The notes beneath the pieces were generated by a model. The model did not search any database. It had not been told where the DNA came from and was given only the letters and a program-made list of their open reading frames with translations. The position numbers and the translations under genes are program-made. Shown one piece after another: positions 1-6,709 of a stretch of 11,606 nt of DNA. The stretch comes from Desulfuromonadaceae bacterium UBA2294 (GTDB lineage Bacteria > Desulfobacterota > Desulfuromonadia > Desulfuromonadales > UBA2294). How positions within the stretch are numbered: position 1 is the first letter of the stretch; each line of letters opens with the position of its first letter. The stretch spans positions 2,053 to 13,658 of the forward strand of contig DDWE01000018.1 in the NCBI GenBank assembly GCA_002345625.1, in the 5' to 3' direction.

Positions 1-1
1 C

Positions 2-787
2 GGCTGGTGGATCGACCAGAACAGCGGCAATCCAGTTGAGAACCACGTTACAGCCGCTTTCCGCACTGCCACCGGCAACGCTGGCCTCTGCGATCAGTGC
101 CACGGCACCACGAAAGACGGCACCTGGAGCGCGGCGGAGATCGGCGCCATTGACCAGATTACCGGCGAGAACCTCTGGGTCTCCGGCGGCAACGGCCACC
201 AGAACGCCGTCATCGGCGGCAGCGGCACCACCGCGACGGCCAATAACATCTTCTCCATCGCCAAACGCGGCAGCAACCAGGTCTGGGACGATAATGGCAA
301 CTCCAACTACTACATGTCGATGGGTGCCTGGACGCCACAGATGGCCCGCCGTGCCTTTGGTATTCGTGGTGACCAGGGCAATATCGCTATCACGCCGACT
401 CTGAATGGCGAGCACCGCTACTTCCAGGGCTTCCAGTGGGATAACCCGCCGGCCGGTATGGCGCTGCAGGTCGATGATTACCAGATGGTTGGTAACAGCA
501 CCACCGCAGTAGGCCCGATCACCCAGAGTCAGTATCACACCTTCAACTGCGGCAAGTGCCACAACCCGCACGCCAGCCGTCTGCCGAAGCTGATGATCAC
601 CAACTGTCTCGACACCAAGCAGAACACCTGGGACGATACCTGGAACGGTGGTATCCCCGGCGCACCGTCGCCCTGGACCGGCACCGATGGCTCCAACTGG
701 CCGTCGGCACAGAACTGCCACCGCCTGGCGGATGACCACAGCACCCTGACCCGTGGTGCTGGCTGGAACACAGTAACACCTTGGTAA
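2..787 (+). CDS. Multiheme c-type cytochrome, C-terminal part (5' end outside window)
   Basis: The frame is open from base 2 and gives 261 residues before tandem TAA stops (785-790); no start lies inside, so the N-terminus with its expected signal peptide is missing. Two canonical haem c sites are visible: CDQCH (89-103) and CGKCH (548-562), the latter followed by NPHASRLPK as in many Geobacter/Desulfuromonas cytochromes. A third His-bearing site reads AQNCH (707-721), with Ala in place of the first Cys; the only other nearby Cys is at 605-607, giving a CX36CH arrangement. The region between is rich in Gly, Asn, Thr and Trp, as in extracytoplasmic proteins. Codons are strongly biased to C-ending forms (acc, ggc, aac), unlike the genes downstream, which suggests high expression. 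The likely role is periplasmic or extracellular electron transfer. I do not recognise a named cytochrome, and the full haem count cannot be given. Confidence 0.85.
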   Translation, partial: GWWIDQNSGNPVENHVTAAFRTATGNAGLCDQCHGTTKDGTWSAAEIGAIDQITGENLWVSGGNGHQNAVIGGSGTTATANNIFSIAKRGSNQVWDDNGNSNYYMSMGAWTPQMARRAFGIRGDQGNIAITPTLNGEHRYFQGFQWDNPPAGMALQVDDYQMVGNSTTAVGPITQSQYHTFNCGKCHNPHASRLPKLMITNCLDTKQNTWDDTWNGGIPGAPSPWTGTDGSNWPSAQNCHRLADDHSTLTRGAGWNTVTPW

Positions 788-795
788 TAATGAAT

Positions 796-825
796 GTGGG
801 GACACTACTGTTGTAGTGTCCCCAC
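796..825 (+). repeat. Perfect 13-bp hairpin between cytochrome and micro-gene
   Basis: GTGGGGACACTAC (796-808) pairs perfectly with GTAGTGTCCCCAC (813-825) around a TGTT loop. It starts five bases after the tandem stops of the cytochrome. The next bases are TTAACC, so there is no real U-run and it is a poor intrinsic terminator. It could stabilise or process the cytochrome mRNA, or partly attenuate reading into the 18-codon gene. Its ends, TGGGGACA and TGTCCCCA, are the same eight bases that end the REP palindrome at 8279-8329, so it may be a short REP-family copy. Confidence 0.75.
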
Positions 826-849
826 TTAACCAATTTGAAGGAGTCAATC

Positions 850-906
850 ATGAAAAAATATCAAAAACCGCAAGTCATCGGCAGCAGCAACGTCCACCCC
901 TGCTAA
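850..906 (+). CDS. 18-aa micro-protein, RiPP-precursor-like
   Basis: An ATG at 850 is preceded by AAGGAG (838-843) with a 6-base spacer, an ideal ribosome binding site. The frame runs 18 codons to TAA (904-906) and encodes MKKYQKPQVIGSSNVHPC. A strong intrinsic terminator starts 23 bases after the stop, and the cytochrome lies 62 bases upstream, so this looks like a genuine terminal gene of the cytochrome transcript. Y4-x-x-P7-x-V9 resembles the YxxPxL-type leader motif recognised by PqqD-like domains in lasso-peptide and PqqA-like systems; the remainder (IGSSNVHPC) would be a minimal core ending in Cys. No maturase gene (radical SAM, PqqD, cyclase or protease) is in the window, so RiPP status is inference. 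It could instead be a regulatory leader peptide or a small structural partner of the cytochrome. I recognise no named family. Confidence 0.6.
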   Translation: MKKYQKPQVIGSSNVHPC

Positions 907-928
907 GCAGAGACATTTATAACAATTC

Positions 929-960
929 AAAAGGCCACCTGTTCATCAGGTGGCCTTTTT
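929..960 (+). terminator. Intrinsic terminator after the micro-gene
   Basis: GGCCACCTG (933-941) pairs perfectly with CAGGTGGCC (947-955) around the loop TTCAT. The stem is followed by TTTTT and preceded by AAAA, which extends it to 13 bp. This is a textbook Rho-independent terminator for plus-strand transcription. It ends the cytochrome/micro-gene unit and separates it from the SGNH operon. Confidence 0.93.
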
Positions 961-968
961 GTCCTTAT

Positions 969-1017
969 GGTGACTATACTTAAGCGCAACTTTTACTGGC
1001 TTAAGTATACTGACACC
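969..1017 (+). repeat. Degenerate REP-like inverted repeat
   Basis: TATACTTAAGC (975-985) and GCTTAAGTATA (999-1009) form an 11-bp perfect stem. Outer GGTG (969-972) and CACC (1014-1017) can pair across an unmatched internal loop. CTTAAGTATACTG (1000-1012) is identical to 8311-8323 in the intact palindrome at 8279-8329, so this is a worn member of the same family. Such elements are typically mobilised by REP-associated tyrosine transposases, none of which is encoded in this window. Confidence 0.7.
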
Positions 1018-1105
1018 CTTCTCTGATGTTTGAAGTGGCATCTATTGGCTGGGCTGTGTAAAATCCTAGAGTCAAAAAGACTCTGTTAAAAAGGTTGAAG
1101 TTACT

Positions 1106-3085
1106 TTGAGCACATTGCGACAAAAGCTGCTGGCTTTACTGCTCGGTCTGGTCCTGATCGGACTGGTTGAGGGGGGATTATTCCTTTTCGGTGTCGGTAC
1201 ACAAGCGGACCAGGACCGTTTTGTCGGTTTTGCCGGTAGCGCTCCTCTTTTTGAACCGACCGGCACAGTTGATAATTCGACAACCTTTTCACTGAACCCG
1301 CTTAAATCAGATTATTTCAACCCACAATCGTTCACCATGCCGAAACCTGCGGAGACTTTTCGAATTGTCTCACTGGGTGGCTCAACGACTTACGGCCGTC
1401 CTTACCTTGGTGACACTGCCTTCTCGCGCTGGTTGGTCGAGCTTGGCAATCACTATGCGGAACCCAGGCAATACGAAGCGATTAATGCCGGGGGCATCTC
1501 CTACGCCAGTTATCGTGTGGCAAGGTTGCAAACAGAACTGCTCAACTATGAGCCCGACCTGTTTGTGGTCTACTCCGGACATAACGAGTTCCTTGAGGCG
1601 CGCACCTTTGCCGAACTTAAGAATGAATCGCCCAGGCTTGCAGAAATACGAGCCTTTCTGCACCACTCGCGCATCTATTCTTTACTGACCAGGACTTTAA
1701 GTGGTCTAACCAAACCAGATAAACAGAATCGTACCCTGTTGCCGGAAGAGGTCAGCGTCGAACTGGAATCGATAGTCGGGCCGGATTACTATCATCGTGA
1801 CGAGGACTTTCGACTTGGTGTACTTGAGCAGTATCGGCACAGTCTGCAACGCATGATTGATCAGGCCAAAGATAAACAGGTGCCGTTGGTTTTATGTACG
1901 TTGCCTTCCAACCTTTCAGGTGTCTCGCCCTTTAAGTCGGAGCACCGTTCAGGATTGAGTAACCAACAGTTGACGCTCTGGCAGCAATTGTTCGCGCAAG
2001 GTAATCGGGCCTTGGAAGAGGGTGACCCGAGTGCCGCGGTTGACATCTATCAACAGGCCCTGCAGCTTGACGACCGCTTTGCCCTGCTGCACTATCGATA
2101 TGCACAGGCCCTTTTGCGCAGCGGCCAACCTCAAATGGCCTACCAGGCCTTTGTCCGCGCCAAACAGGAAGACATTATCCCCTTGCGAGCCCTGGAAGAG
2201 ATCAATGCCACAGTTCGCGAACTTGCTGCGCTGAATGCTGTACCTCTGGCCGATGTCGAGCAGGTATTCAGGAGGGTGGCCATCGATGGTATCCCGGGAG
2301 CGGATCTGTTTGACGATCATGTCCACCCGAACATCCGCGGTCAGCAGTTGATCGCCTGGGTCGTGTTCGATACCCTGATTAAACAACAGATGATCTCTTT
2401 GCCTATCGGCCAATGGCAGAAACAACACAAATCCGCAAGGCAGCTGCTGTTGAATTTGGAAAATGCCGTCCCTGCGCGTTATCATGCCCTGGGGATCTGG
2501 GGGGTCGGGCGGCTCTACTTCTGGGCCGGTAAATACTCGGAGGCTCATCGCGCCCTGCAGCAAGCCTGGGCAGAGATCAAGGATGTGGCCGAGATCCCCT
2601 TCAAGCTCGGCACCCTCGAGGTCTTTCGTGGAGATGGCGTGGCTGCTATCCCTCTGTTAATGGCAACTCTGCAGTTGGAACCAGAAAATCTCGACGCCTT
2701 TGTGATGCTGGCCAATGCTTATCTGCTCGTGGATCAGGCCGAAAAGGCCCTTGAACTGCTTGACGGTTTGCCGGAGGCAAAGGGCGGCAGTGTCGGCTAT
2801 CTCTCTGCTCTGGGGCGGGCGCAATTACAGCTTGGTGAGCTCGATGCTGGTTTGCATGCCCTGAAGCAGGCCTACCAGCTGCACCCCGAGGTGCCACGCT
2901 CAACCAGGGAGTACGCCGAAGCCCTGGCGATAAATGAACAACTGCCGGCCGCAAAAGAAATGTTCGGCCGTTACCTGCAGCAGGTTCATGCCCCCGATCC
3001 AGATGCCGCCTTGCAGAGATGGGTCGCGCAAAAAGGCTGGCTGGCGCCGCGCCAGTGGTTATCCGGAGAACCGGGGACACAATAG
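1106..3085 (+). CDS. Membrane-anchored SGNH/GDSL hydrolase with TPR repeats
   Basis: A 659-aa protein. Residues about 5-30 form one hydrophobic helix with no lipobox, so it is probably a signal anchor with the rest in the periplasm. SGNH blocks are visible in order: GGSTTYG with nucleophile Ser93, GGISYASY with the block II Gly at about 129-130, GHNE (158-161) as block III with its Asn, and DDHVHP (403-408) supplying the Asp and His. A TPR-like insert (about 296-350) lies between blocks III and V, and further TPRs fill about 455-640. Such enzymes are esterases or O-acyl transferases acting on glycans or lipids; the substrate is unknown. The start is TTG at 1106, just before the hydrophobic stretch, with GAAG and AAGG upstream as weak Shine-Dalgarno matches. 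A 6-bp hairpin (1068-1084) lies in the leader. It heads the carbamoyltransferase operon and recalls the GDSL protein SxtL beside SxtI. Confidence 0.85.
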   Translation: MSTLRQKLLALLLGLVLIGLVEGGLFLFGVGTQADQDRFVGFAGSAPLFEPTGTVDNSTTFSLNPLKSDYFNPQSFTMPKPAETFRIVSLGGSTTYGRPYLGDTAFSRWLVELGNHYAEPRQYEAINAGGISYASYRVARLQTELLNYEPDLFVVYSGHNEFLEARTFAELKNESPRLAEIRAFLHHSRIYSLLTRTLSGLTKPDKQNRTLLPEEVSVELESIVGPDYYHRDEDFRLGVLEQYRHSLQRMIDQAKDKQVPLVLCTLPSNLSGVSPFKSEHRSGLSNQQLTLWQQLFAQGNRALEEGDPSAAVDIYQQALQLDDRFALLHYRYAQALLRSGQPQMAYQAFVRAKQEDIIPLRALEEINATVRELAALNAVPLADVEQVFRRVAIDGIPGADLFDDHVHPNIRGQQLIAWVVFDTLIKQQMISLPIGQWQKQHKSARQLLLNLENAVPARYHALGIWGVGRLYFWAGKYSEAHRALQQAWAEIKDVAEIPFKLGTLEVFRGDGVAAIPLLMATLQLEPENLDAFVMLANAYLLVDQAEKALELLDGLPEAKGGSVGYLSALGRAQLQLGELDAGLHALKQAYQLHPEVPRSTREYAEALAINEQLPAAKEMFGRYLQQVHAPDPDAALQRWVAQKGWLAPRQWLSGEPGTQ

Positions 3086-3098
3086 AACTGTGGATAAA

Positions 3099-3299
3099 AT
3101 GAAAAAAACATTTCTGGCCCTATTGGCACGGCTCGGCCATTTTCAGGCGCAGCTCTTTCTGACGTTGTTGTTCTGGCTGATCCTCACGCCCTATGCACTC
3201 ACCCTGCGGCTCTTTGTAAAAGACATGCTGCCGGGCGGTCATTGGTCTGCCATGGACAAACAACCTGCGTCTCTCGAAGACCTGCGACGTTCCTTCTGA
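3099..3299 (+). CDS. 66-aa single-helix membrane protein of the carbamoyltransferase operon
   Basis: The ATG at 3099 follows the hydrolase stop by 13 bases, and the TGA (3297-3299) is four bases before the carbamoyltransferase ATG, so it is clearly within the operon. The product has a short basic N-terminus, one hydrophobic helix (about 17-40) containing LTLLFWLILTPYAL, and a polar tail with a GGHW turn and the end PASLEDLRRSF. Small membrane proteins with a Trp-containing turn and a basic C-terminal helix are commonly found beside NodU/CmcH carbamoyltransferases; they may dock the enzyme at the membrane. It may be the counterpart of SxtJ, but it is shorter and I cannot confirm homology. A GTG at 3090 in the same frame would add three residues. 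Neither start has a strong ribosome binding site, so translational coupling is likely. Confidence 0.75.
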   Translation: MKKTFLALLARLGHFQAQLFLTLLFWLILTPYALTLRLFVKDMLPGGHWSAMDKQPASLEDLRRSF

Positions 3300-3303
3300 A
3301 ACC

Positions 3304-5061
3304 ATGAATATCCTCGGTATCTCGGCATATTATCACGACAGCGCTGCGGTCCTGCTGCAGCAGGGCCAGCTTGTCGCGGCCGCTCAGGAAGAGCGTTTCA
3401 GCCGGATCAAGAACGACGCTGCTTTTCCCCGTTGCGCTGTCAACTTCTGTCTCGATCGCACCGGGCTTGAATCGAGTGATCTCGATGCAGTGATCTTTTA
3501 CGACAAGCCGATCGTTAAGTTTGAACGGATTCTGAAAACCTTTCTGAAAGTCGCCCCTGCCGGATATCCGATGTTTCGCCAGGCTCTGCCTGCCTGGATG
3601 AAAGAGAAACTCTGGTTACCGAAGATTTTGCGCAAAGAGCTGGCTGGCGCCGGTGAATATCTCTTTTCCAGTCATCACCTCTCCCACGCCGCCGCCGCAT
3701 TCTATCCGTCACCCTTCGAGCAGGCCGCGATTCTGACTGTGGATGGCGTTGGTGAGTGGTCGACCTGCTCTTACGGTTCTGGTGAGGGTGGTGTGATCGA
3801 TTTGCAGAAAGAGCTGCATTTCCCGCATTCCCTAGGTCTGCTCTATTCTGCTTTTACGGCCTATCTCGGCTTCAAAGTCAATGAAGGCGAGTACAAGGTG
3901 ATGGGGCTCGCTCCTTATGGCAAGCCGGTCTTTACAGAACTGATCTACGAACACCTGGTAAAACGCCACGGTGACGGCGCTTTTAGTCTGAATATGAAAT
4001 ATTTTGATTACTGCTCGCGCCTGGCCATGACCGGTGAGCACTTTGCAGCATTGTTTGGTGGCCCGACAAGAGAGCCTGACGGGCCATTGACCCAGCGCCA
4101 CCTCGATATTGCGGCTTCGATTCAGAGAGTGACCGAGGAGCTCATGCTGGAGCTGGTCGCCCAGGTCCACCGTGACACTCAGCAGAAAAATATTTGTCTT
4201 GCCGGTGGGGTTGCCCTGAACTGCGTGGCTAACGGTCGCATCCTGCGCGAAGGACCATTTGAGAAGATCTGGATACAACCTGCGGCCGGGGATGCCGGTG
4301 GGGCGCTGGGCGCAGCTTATGTGGCTCATCTGGCCATGGGGGGCGAGTTGCCGGAAAAGTCCGCCGGGGATCTGATGAACGGAGCCTTGCTTGGCCCGAG
4401 TTTCTTCGCTACAGATATCGAGCCGACTCTTGTCGATGCCGGGGTTCGTTACGTGAAGTTGAGTCAGCAGAATCTTGTCGAGAAAACCGTTCAATCCCTC
4501 GCTTCCGGAAAGATCGGTGGCTGGTTTCAGGGAGCCATGGAGTTTGGTCCGCGAGCCCTGGGTAATCGCAGTATTTTGGCCGATCCACGGGTTGTTGATA
4601 TGCAGCAGCAGCTGAATAAGAAGATCAAATTTCGCGAAGGCTTCCGGCCTTTTGCTCCTGCGGTGCTTGTCGAAAGACTCCGTGACTATTTTGAGTTGAC
4701 GCAGGAGAGCCCCTATATGCTGCTGGTATGCAAGCTTGCCAGTGACCATTTGCTGACGATAGAGGAGGAGGGTGAGGGTCTGGAGAAATTAAAAATCCCC
4801 CGCTCAACGATTCCTGCGGTGACCCATGTCGACAATACCGCGCGGGTGCAGAGTGTAGACAAGAAGGCGACTCCACTTTTTTATCAACTGCTCGATCGCT
4901 TCAGCGCTGTCACCGGCTGTCCGGTCCTGGTCAACACCAGCTTTAATGTCAAGGATGAACCGATTGTCTGCAGCCCGCAAGATGCGCTAAGATGCTTCTT
5001 GAAAACGGACCTCGATTTTCTCGCGATGGGGGATTACTGGGTAGAAAAGGATACACCATGA
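3304..5061 (+). CDS. O-carbamoyltransferase, NodU/CmcH/TobZ/SxtI family
   Basis: A 585-aa protein, normal length for the family. The N-terminal Kae1-like domain begins MNILGISAYYHDSAA. It carries the metal-site motif HHLSH (124-128), VDGVGEW with Asp147 and AAGDAGGALG with Asp330, matching the His/His/Asp/Asp iron ligands described for TobZ. AGGVALNCVANG (about 301-312) and FGPRALGNRSI (from 414) are family signatures. The C-terminal region holds the carbamoyl-AMP-forming domain and ends with LVNTSFNVKDEP. The reaction is carbamoyl phosphate plus ATP giving carbamoyl-adenylate, then transfer to a hydroxyl of a sugar, antibiotic or toxin. The substrate here is unknown; with membrane partners and a periplasmic hydrolase, an envelope glycan is the best guess. 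The start follows the previous stop by four bases, and its TGA overlaps the next ATG (ATGA). Confidence 0.93.
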   Translation: MNILGISAYYHDSAAVLLQQGQLVAAAQEERFSRIKNDAAFPRCAVNFCLDRTGLESSDLDAVIFYDKPIVKFERILKTFLKVAPAGYPMFRQALPAWMKEKLWLPKILRKELAGAGEYLFSSHHLSHAAAAFYPSPFEQAAILTVDGVGEWSTCSYGSGEGGVIDLQKELHFPHSLGLLYSAFTAYLGFKVNEGEYKVMGLAPYGKPVFTELIYEHLVKRHGDGAFSLNMKYFDYCSRLAMTGEHFAALFGGPTREPDGPLTQRHLDIAASIQRVTEELMLELVAQVHRDTQQKNICLAGGVALNCVANGRILREGPFEKIWIQPAAGDAGGALGAAYVAHLAMGGELPEKSAGDLMNGALLGPSFFATDIEPTLVDAGVRYVKLSQQNLVEKTVQSLASGKIGGWFQGAMEFGPRALGNRSILADPRVVDMQQQLNKKIKFREGFRPFAPAVLVERLRDYFELTQESPYMLLVCKLASDHLLTIEEEGEGLEKLKIPRSTIPAVTHVDNTARVQSVDKKATPLFYQLLDRFSAVTGCPVLVNTSFNVKDEPIVCSPQDALRCFLKTDLDFLAMGDYWVEKDTP

Positions 5062-5216
5062 GCTGGTGGTTGACGATTCGGGATTTAAGCAGCTTTATCA
5101 GGCAGCGTAAGAAGTATATTTTCGCGCCGCTGGTTATCATTCTGGTGCTGATGTCGATTTTTATCCTGCTGGCTGAGATCCCGGTTTTGTCCCCGTTTAT
5201 TTACGCCCTGTTTTAA
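5058..5216 (+). CDS. 52-aa membrane protein, DUF5989/SxtK-like
   Basis: The ATG (5058-5060) overlaps the carbamoyltransferase stop in ATGA, and AAGGA (5047-5051) sits six bases upstream, so translation is coupled. The protein has an amphipathic N-terminus (SWWLTIRDLSSF), a basic RQRKKY patch (about 16-20), one long hydrophobic helix (about 21-40), then IPVLSPFIYALF. Small proteins of this form (a W-rich start, R/K-K-Y-W/I before the helix, and a short end with SPF.Y.LF) sit next to NodU/CmcH carbamoyltransferases, including SxtK beside SxtI; from memory this is the DUF5989 family. It is probably a membrane anchor or subunit for the carbamoyltransferase; no biochemical role is established. It is the last gene of the operon. 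Confidence 0.85.
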   Translation: MSWWLTIRDLSSFIRQRKKYIFAPLVIILVLMSIFILLAEIPVLSPFIYALF

Positions 5217-5247
5217 AATGCCTGATGACGCAGTCTTGTTTGTTGTT

Positions 5248-5284
5248 AAAGCCGTCTCCATGCCAAGGAGGCGGCTTTACTTTT
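5248..5284. terminator. Bidirectional terminator between convergent operons
   Basis: AAAGCCGTCTCC (5248-5259) pairs with GGAGGCGGCTTT (5267-5278) around ATGCCAA, with one G·U pair inside. T-rich runs follow on both strands: TTTACTTTT on plus, and TTTAACAACAAA on minus. It lies 31 bases after the DUF5989-like gene and covers the stop codon of the minus-strand TPR lipoprotein, so it can end both transcripts. Confidence 0.85.
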
Positions 5285-6614
5285 CAGGGACTTGCTCCTG
5301 GGCTTTTTTTGCCTCTTCTGCCAGTGTGGCAAGAAAGTCTGCCATGTTCGGGTCATAGACTTTTGACCAGGACAGCTGCTGTAGTTCCTCTATCAGCGGT
5401 GCCGCGAGAGCCATGCCGCCGGTTTCCTTGTAAAGACCTACCTTCTTCAAAGTGATGAAGGGGTTGTCAGGAAAAGTTTCTGACGCCTTGTTCAGCATGT
5501 CCATGGCAGCTTGGATCTTCCCCTGGTTAAATGCACGTTCAGAAAGATTCAGGTATTCAAGGCCATAGATTGGATCGGTGGCGACGGCTTCACTCAGATA
5601 TTGTAAGGCTTTGTCGGGAGCCTTCAGCTGGCCGGAAATATCGAATAGTCCGTATTTAATCGAAGCCGATTCCGGATAGTGCTTTTCCAGCTCAAGGTAA
5701 ATATCCAGGATCTTTTCAGGCTGAAAGAGATTGTCGAGGTAGAGGACTTTGCTGCGTTGATTCCAGAGCTCTGGTATGGCCTCGGCATCGAGAAGGTCGG
5801 GATTGGCCAACATGCTGACCATGTCTTTGCCGAGGAAACGGGTCTTCAGGGAGATGTCACCGCTTAGGTTTGATGTAGACACCGTGGCTGCAACGGCCTG
5901 CCATTGAGCCTCTTGCAGTTTTCGGCCAATCTTGCCCAGAATTGTATAGACCGGGGTGGTGATCTCTGTTTTGTAGAGTGCTTTGATATAGGAAAGGTCG
6001 ATGTGCAGAACCACCGGGCCGTCAAGAGCAGGTAGAGAGTCGATCCGGCAGATTGTCCAGGGGGTATTGCGAATTTGACCTGAAAGCGTCTCACCTTCTT
6101 GTTTCAGAGTCTTTGCTTCTGCTTCGGAAATGTCTCCGGCTGTTAACAATTGAGGCCCGATGGCTGACGCGTTTATGGGGATTTCGGCTGCAAGGGGCAG
6201 AACCCAAATCACTTGATTAAACAGTTTTGCTTGCAACGCTGCAGAAACTGCCATCGGCGGCATCAGGACCGGGTCGGCAGATTGGTAAACCGATTTTTTC
6301 TCAAACTCAGCCTGATCGGCAGACAAGACCAGCCGGTCTGCCTCTTTTTGCAGAGGGGCTGGAATCGTCTGCAAAAAAGGATTATTGGAAAGCAGGACCA
6401 GGGTCGGCAGCTCGTGACGACTTTTCCGCCAGGTTGGCAACGCAGCGGTGGCTGTTTCTACCAGCGTGGCCTCAATCGGCTCTGAGAAGAGTTGTGTTCT
6501 TGTCAGCGCCGCTGGTGTCTGCTGCTGTGAGGTAACAACAGGCTCCTCTGGTTTAGAATCGCAACCGGCAACGATCAACAAGGTGAGTGAGTACAGGAAA
6601 AGGCGTCTTAACAT
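5277..6614 (-). CDS. TPR-containing lipoprotein of unknown function
   Basis: A 445-aa protein. The N-terminus MLRRLFLYSLTLLIVAGC is a type II signal peptide with lipobox VAGC and lipidated Cys18; Asp at +2 would favour inner-membrane retention by E. coli rules. A low-complexity linker (about 20-50) leads to an unassigned domain (about 55-280) containing LPTLVLLSNNPFLQ and VLHIDLSYIKALYKTEI. TPR-like helices follow from about 290 to 430, including KALQYLSEAVATDPIYGLEYLNL and a hydrophilic KAQEQ tail. The ATG at 6614 has AGGAAG eight bases upstream (plus-strand CTTCCT, 6621-6626). It lies 95 bp after the SUMF1-like gene in the same direction and is probably co-transcribed, possibly with reduced read-through at a G11 tract and a weak stem (6642-6659). 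The domain before the TPRs is not one I recognise; a role in envelope protein assembly or binding is a guess. Confidence 0.85.
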   Translation of the reverse strand: MLRRLFLYSLTLLIVAGCDSKPEEPVVTSQQQTPAALTRTQLFSEPIEATLVETATAALPTWRKSRHELPTLVLLSNNPFLQTIPAPLQKEADRLVLSADQAEFEKKSVYQSADPVLMPPMAVSAALQAKLFNQVIWVLPLAAEIPINASAIGPQLLTAGDISEAEAKTLKQEGETLSGQIRNTPWTICRIDSLPALDGPVVLHIDLSYIKALYKTEITTPVYTILGKIGRKLQEAQWQAVAATVSTSNLSGDISLKTRFLGKDMVSMLANPDLLDAEAIPELWNQRSKVLYLDNLFQPEKILDIYLELEKHYPESASIKYGLFDISGQLKAPDKALQYLSEAVATDPIYGLEYLNLSERAFNQGKIQAAMDMLNKASETFPDNPFITLKKVGLYKETGGMALAAPLIEELQQLSWSKVYDPNMADFLATLAEEAKKAQEQVPEK

Positions 6615-6671
6615 GGGGGGCTTCCTAAGTAGTGGGAGAAAAAGGGCCGTGCCTTTAAGCTTTATGTCACG

Positions 6672-6682
6672 CCCCCCCCCCC
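6672..6682 (-). repeat. G11 homopolymer tract between two lipoprotein genes
   Basis: Eleven consecutive C on plus (G on minus) lie in the 95-bp gap, 27 bases after the SUMF1-like stop and 57 bases upstream of the TPR lipoprotein ATG. It is outside any coding frame of the minus-strand genes. A tract of this length is prone to slippage, so it could vary promoter spacing or leader length of the downstream gene, or its apparent length could be a sequencing artefact. Confidence 0.85.
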
Positions 6683-6709
6683 GGTTTGTTTGTTGTTGGT
6701 TGCGATATT

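Noticed and set aside
1036..1050. Sigma-54-like TGGCAT...TTGGCT before the SGNH gene
   Set aside because: The GG and GC elements are nine rather than ten bases apart and the -12 box is not TTGCW, so I do not call it.
2646..3080. Long minus-strand frame (144 aa) opposite the hydrolase
   Set aside because: It is an antisense shadow of GC-rich TPR coding sequence, Arg/Pro/Ala-rich with no recognisable protein pattern.
3832..4749. 305-aa minus-strand frame opposite the carbamoyltransferase
   Set aside because: The plus strand encodes clear family motifs throughout; the antisense product resembles nothing known and has no start signals.
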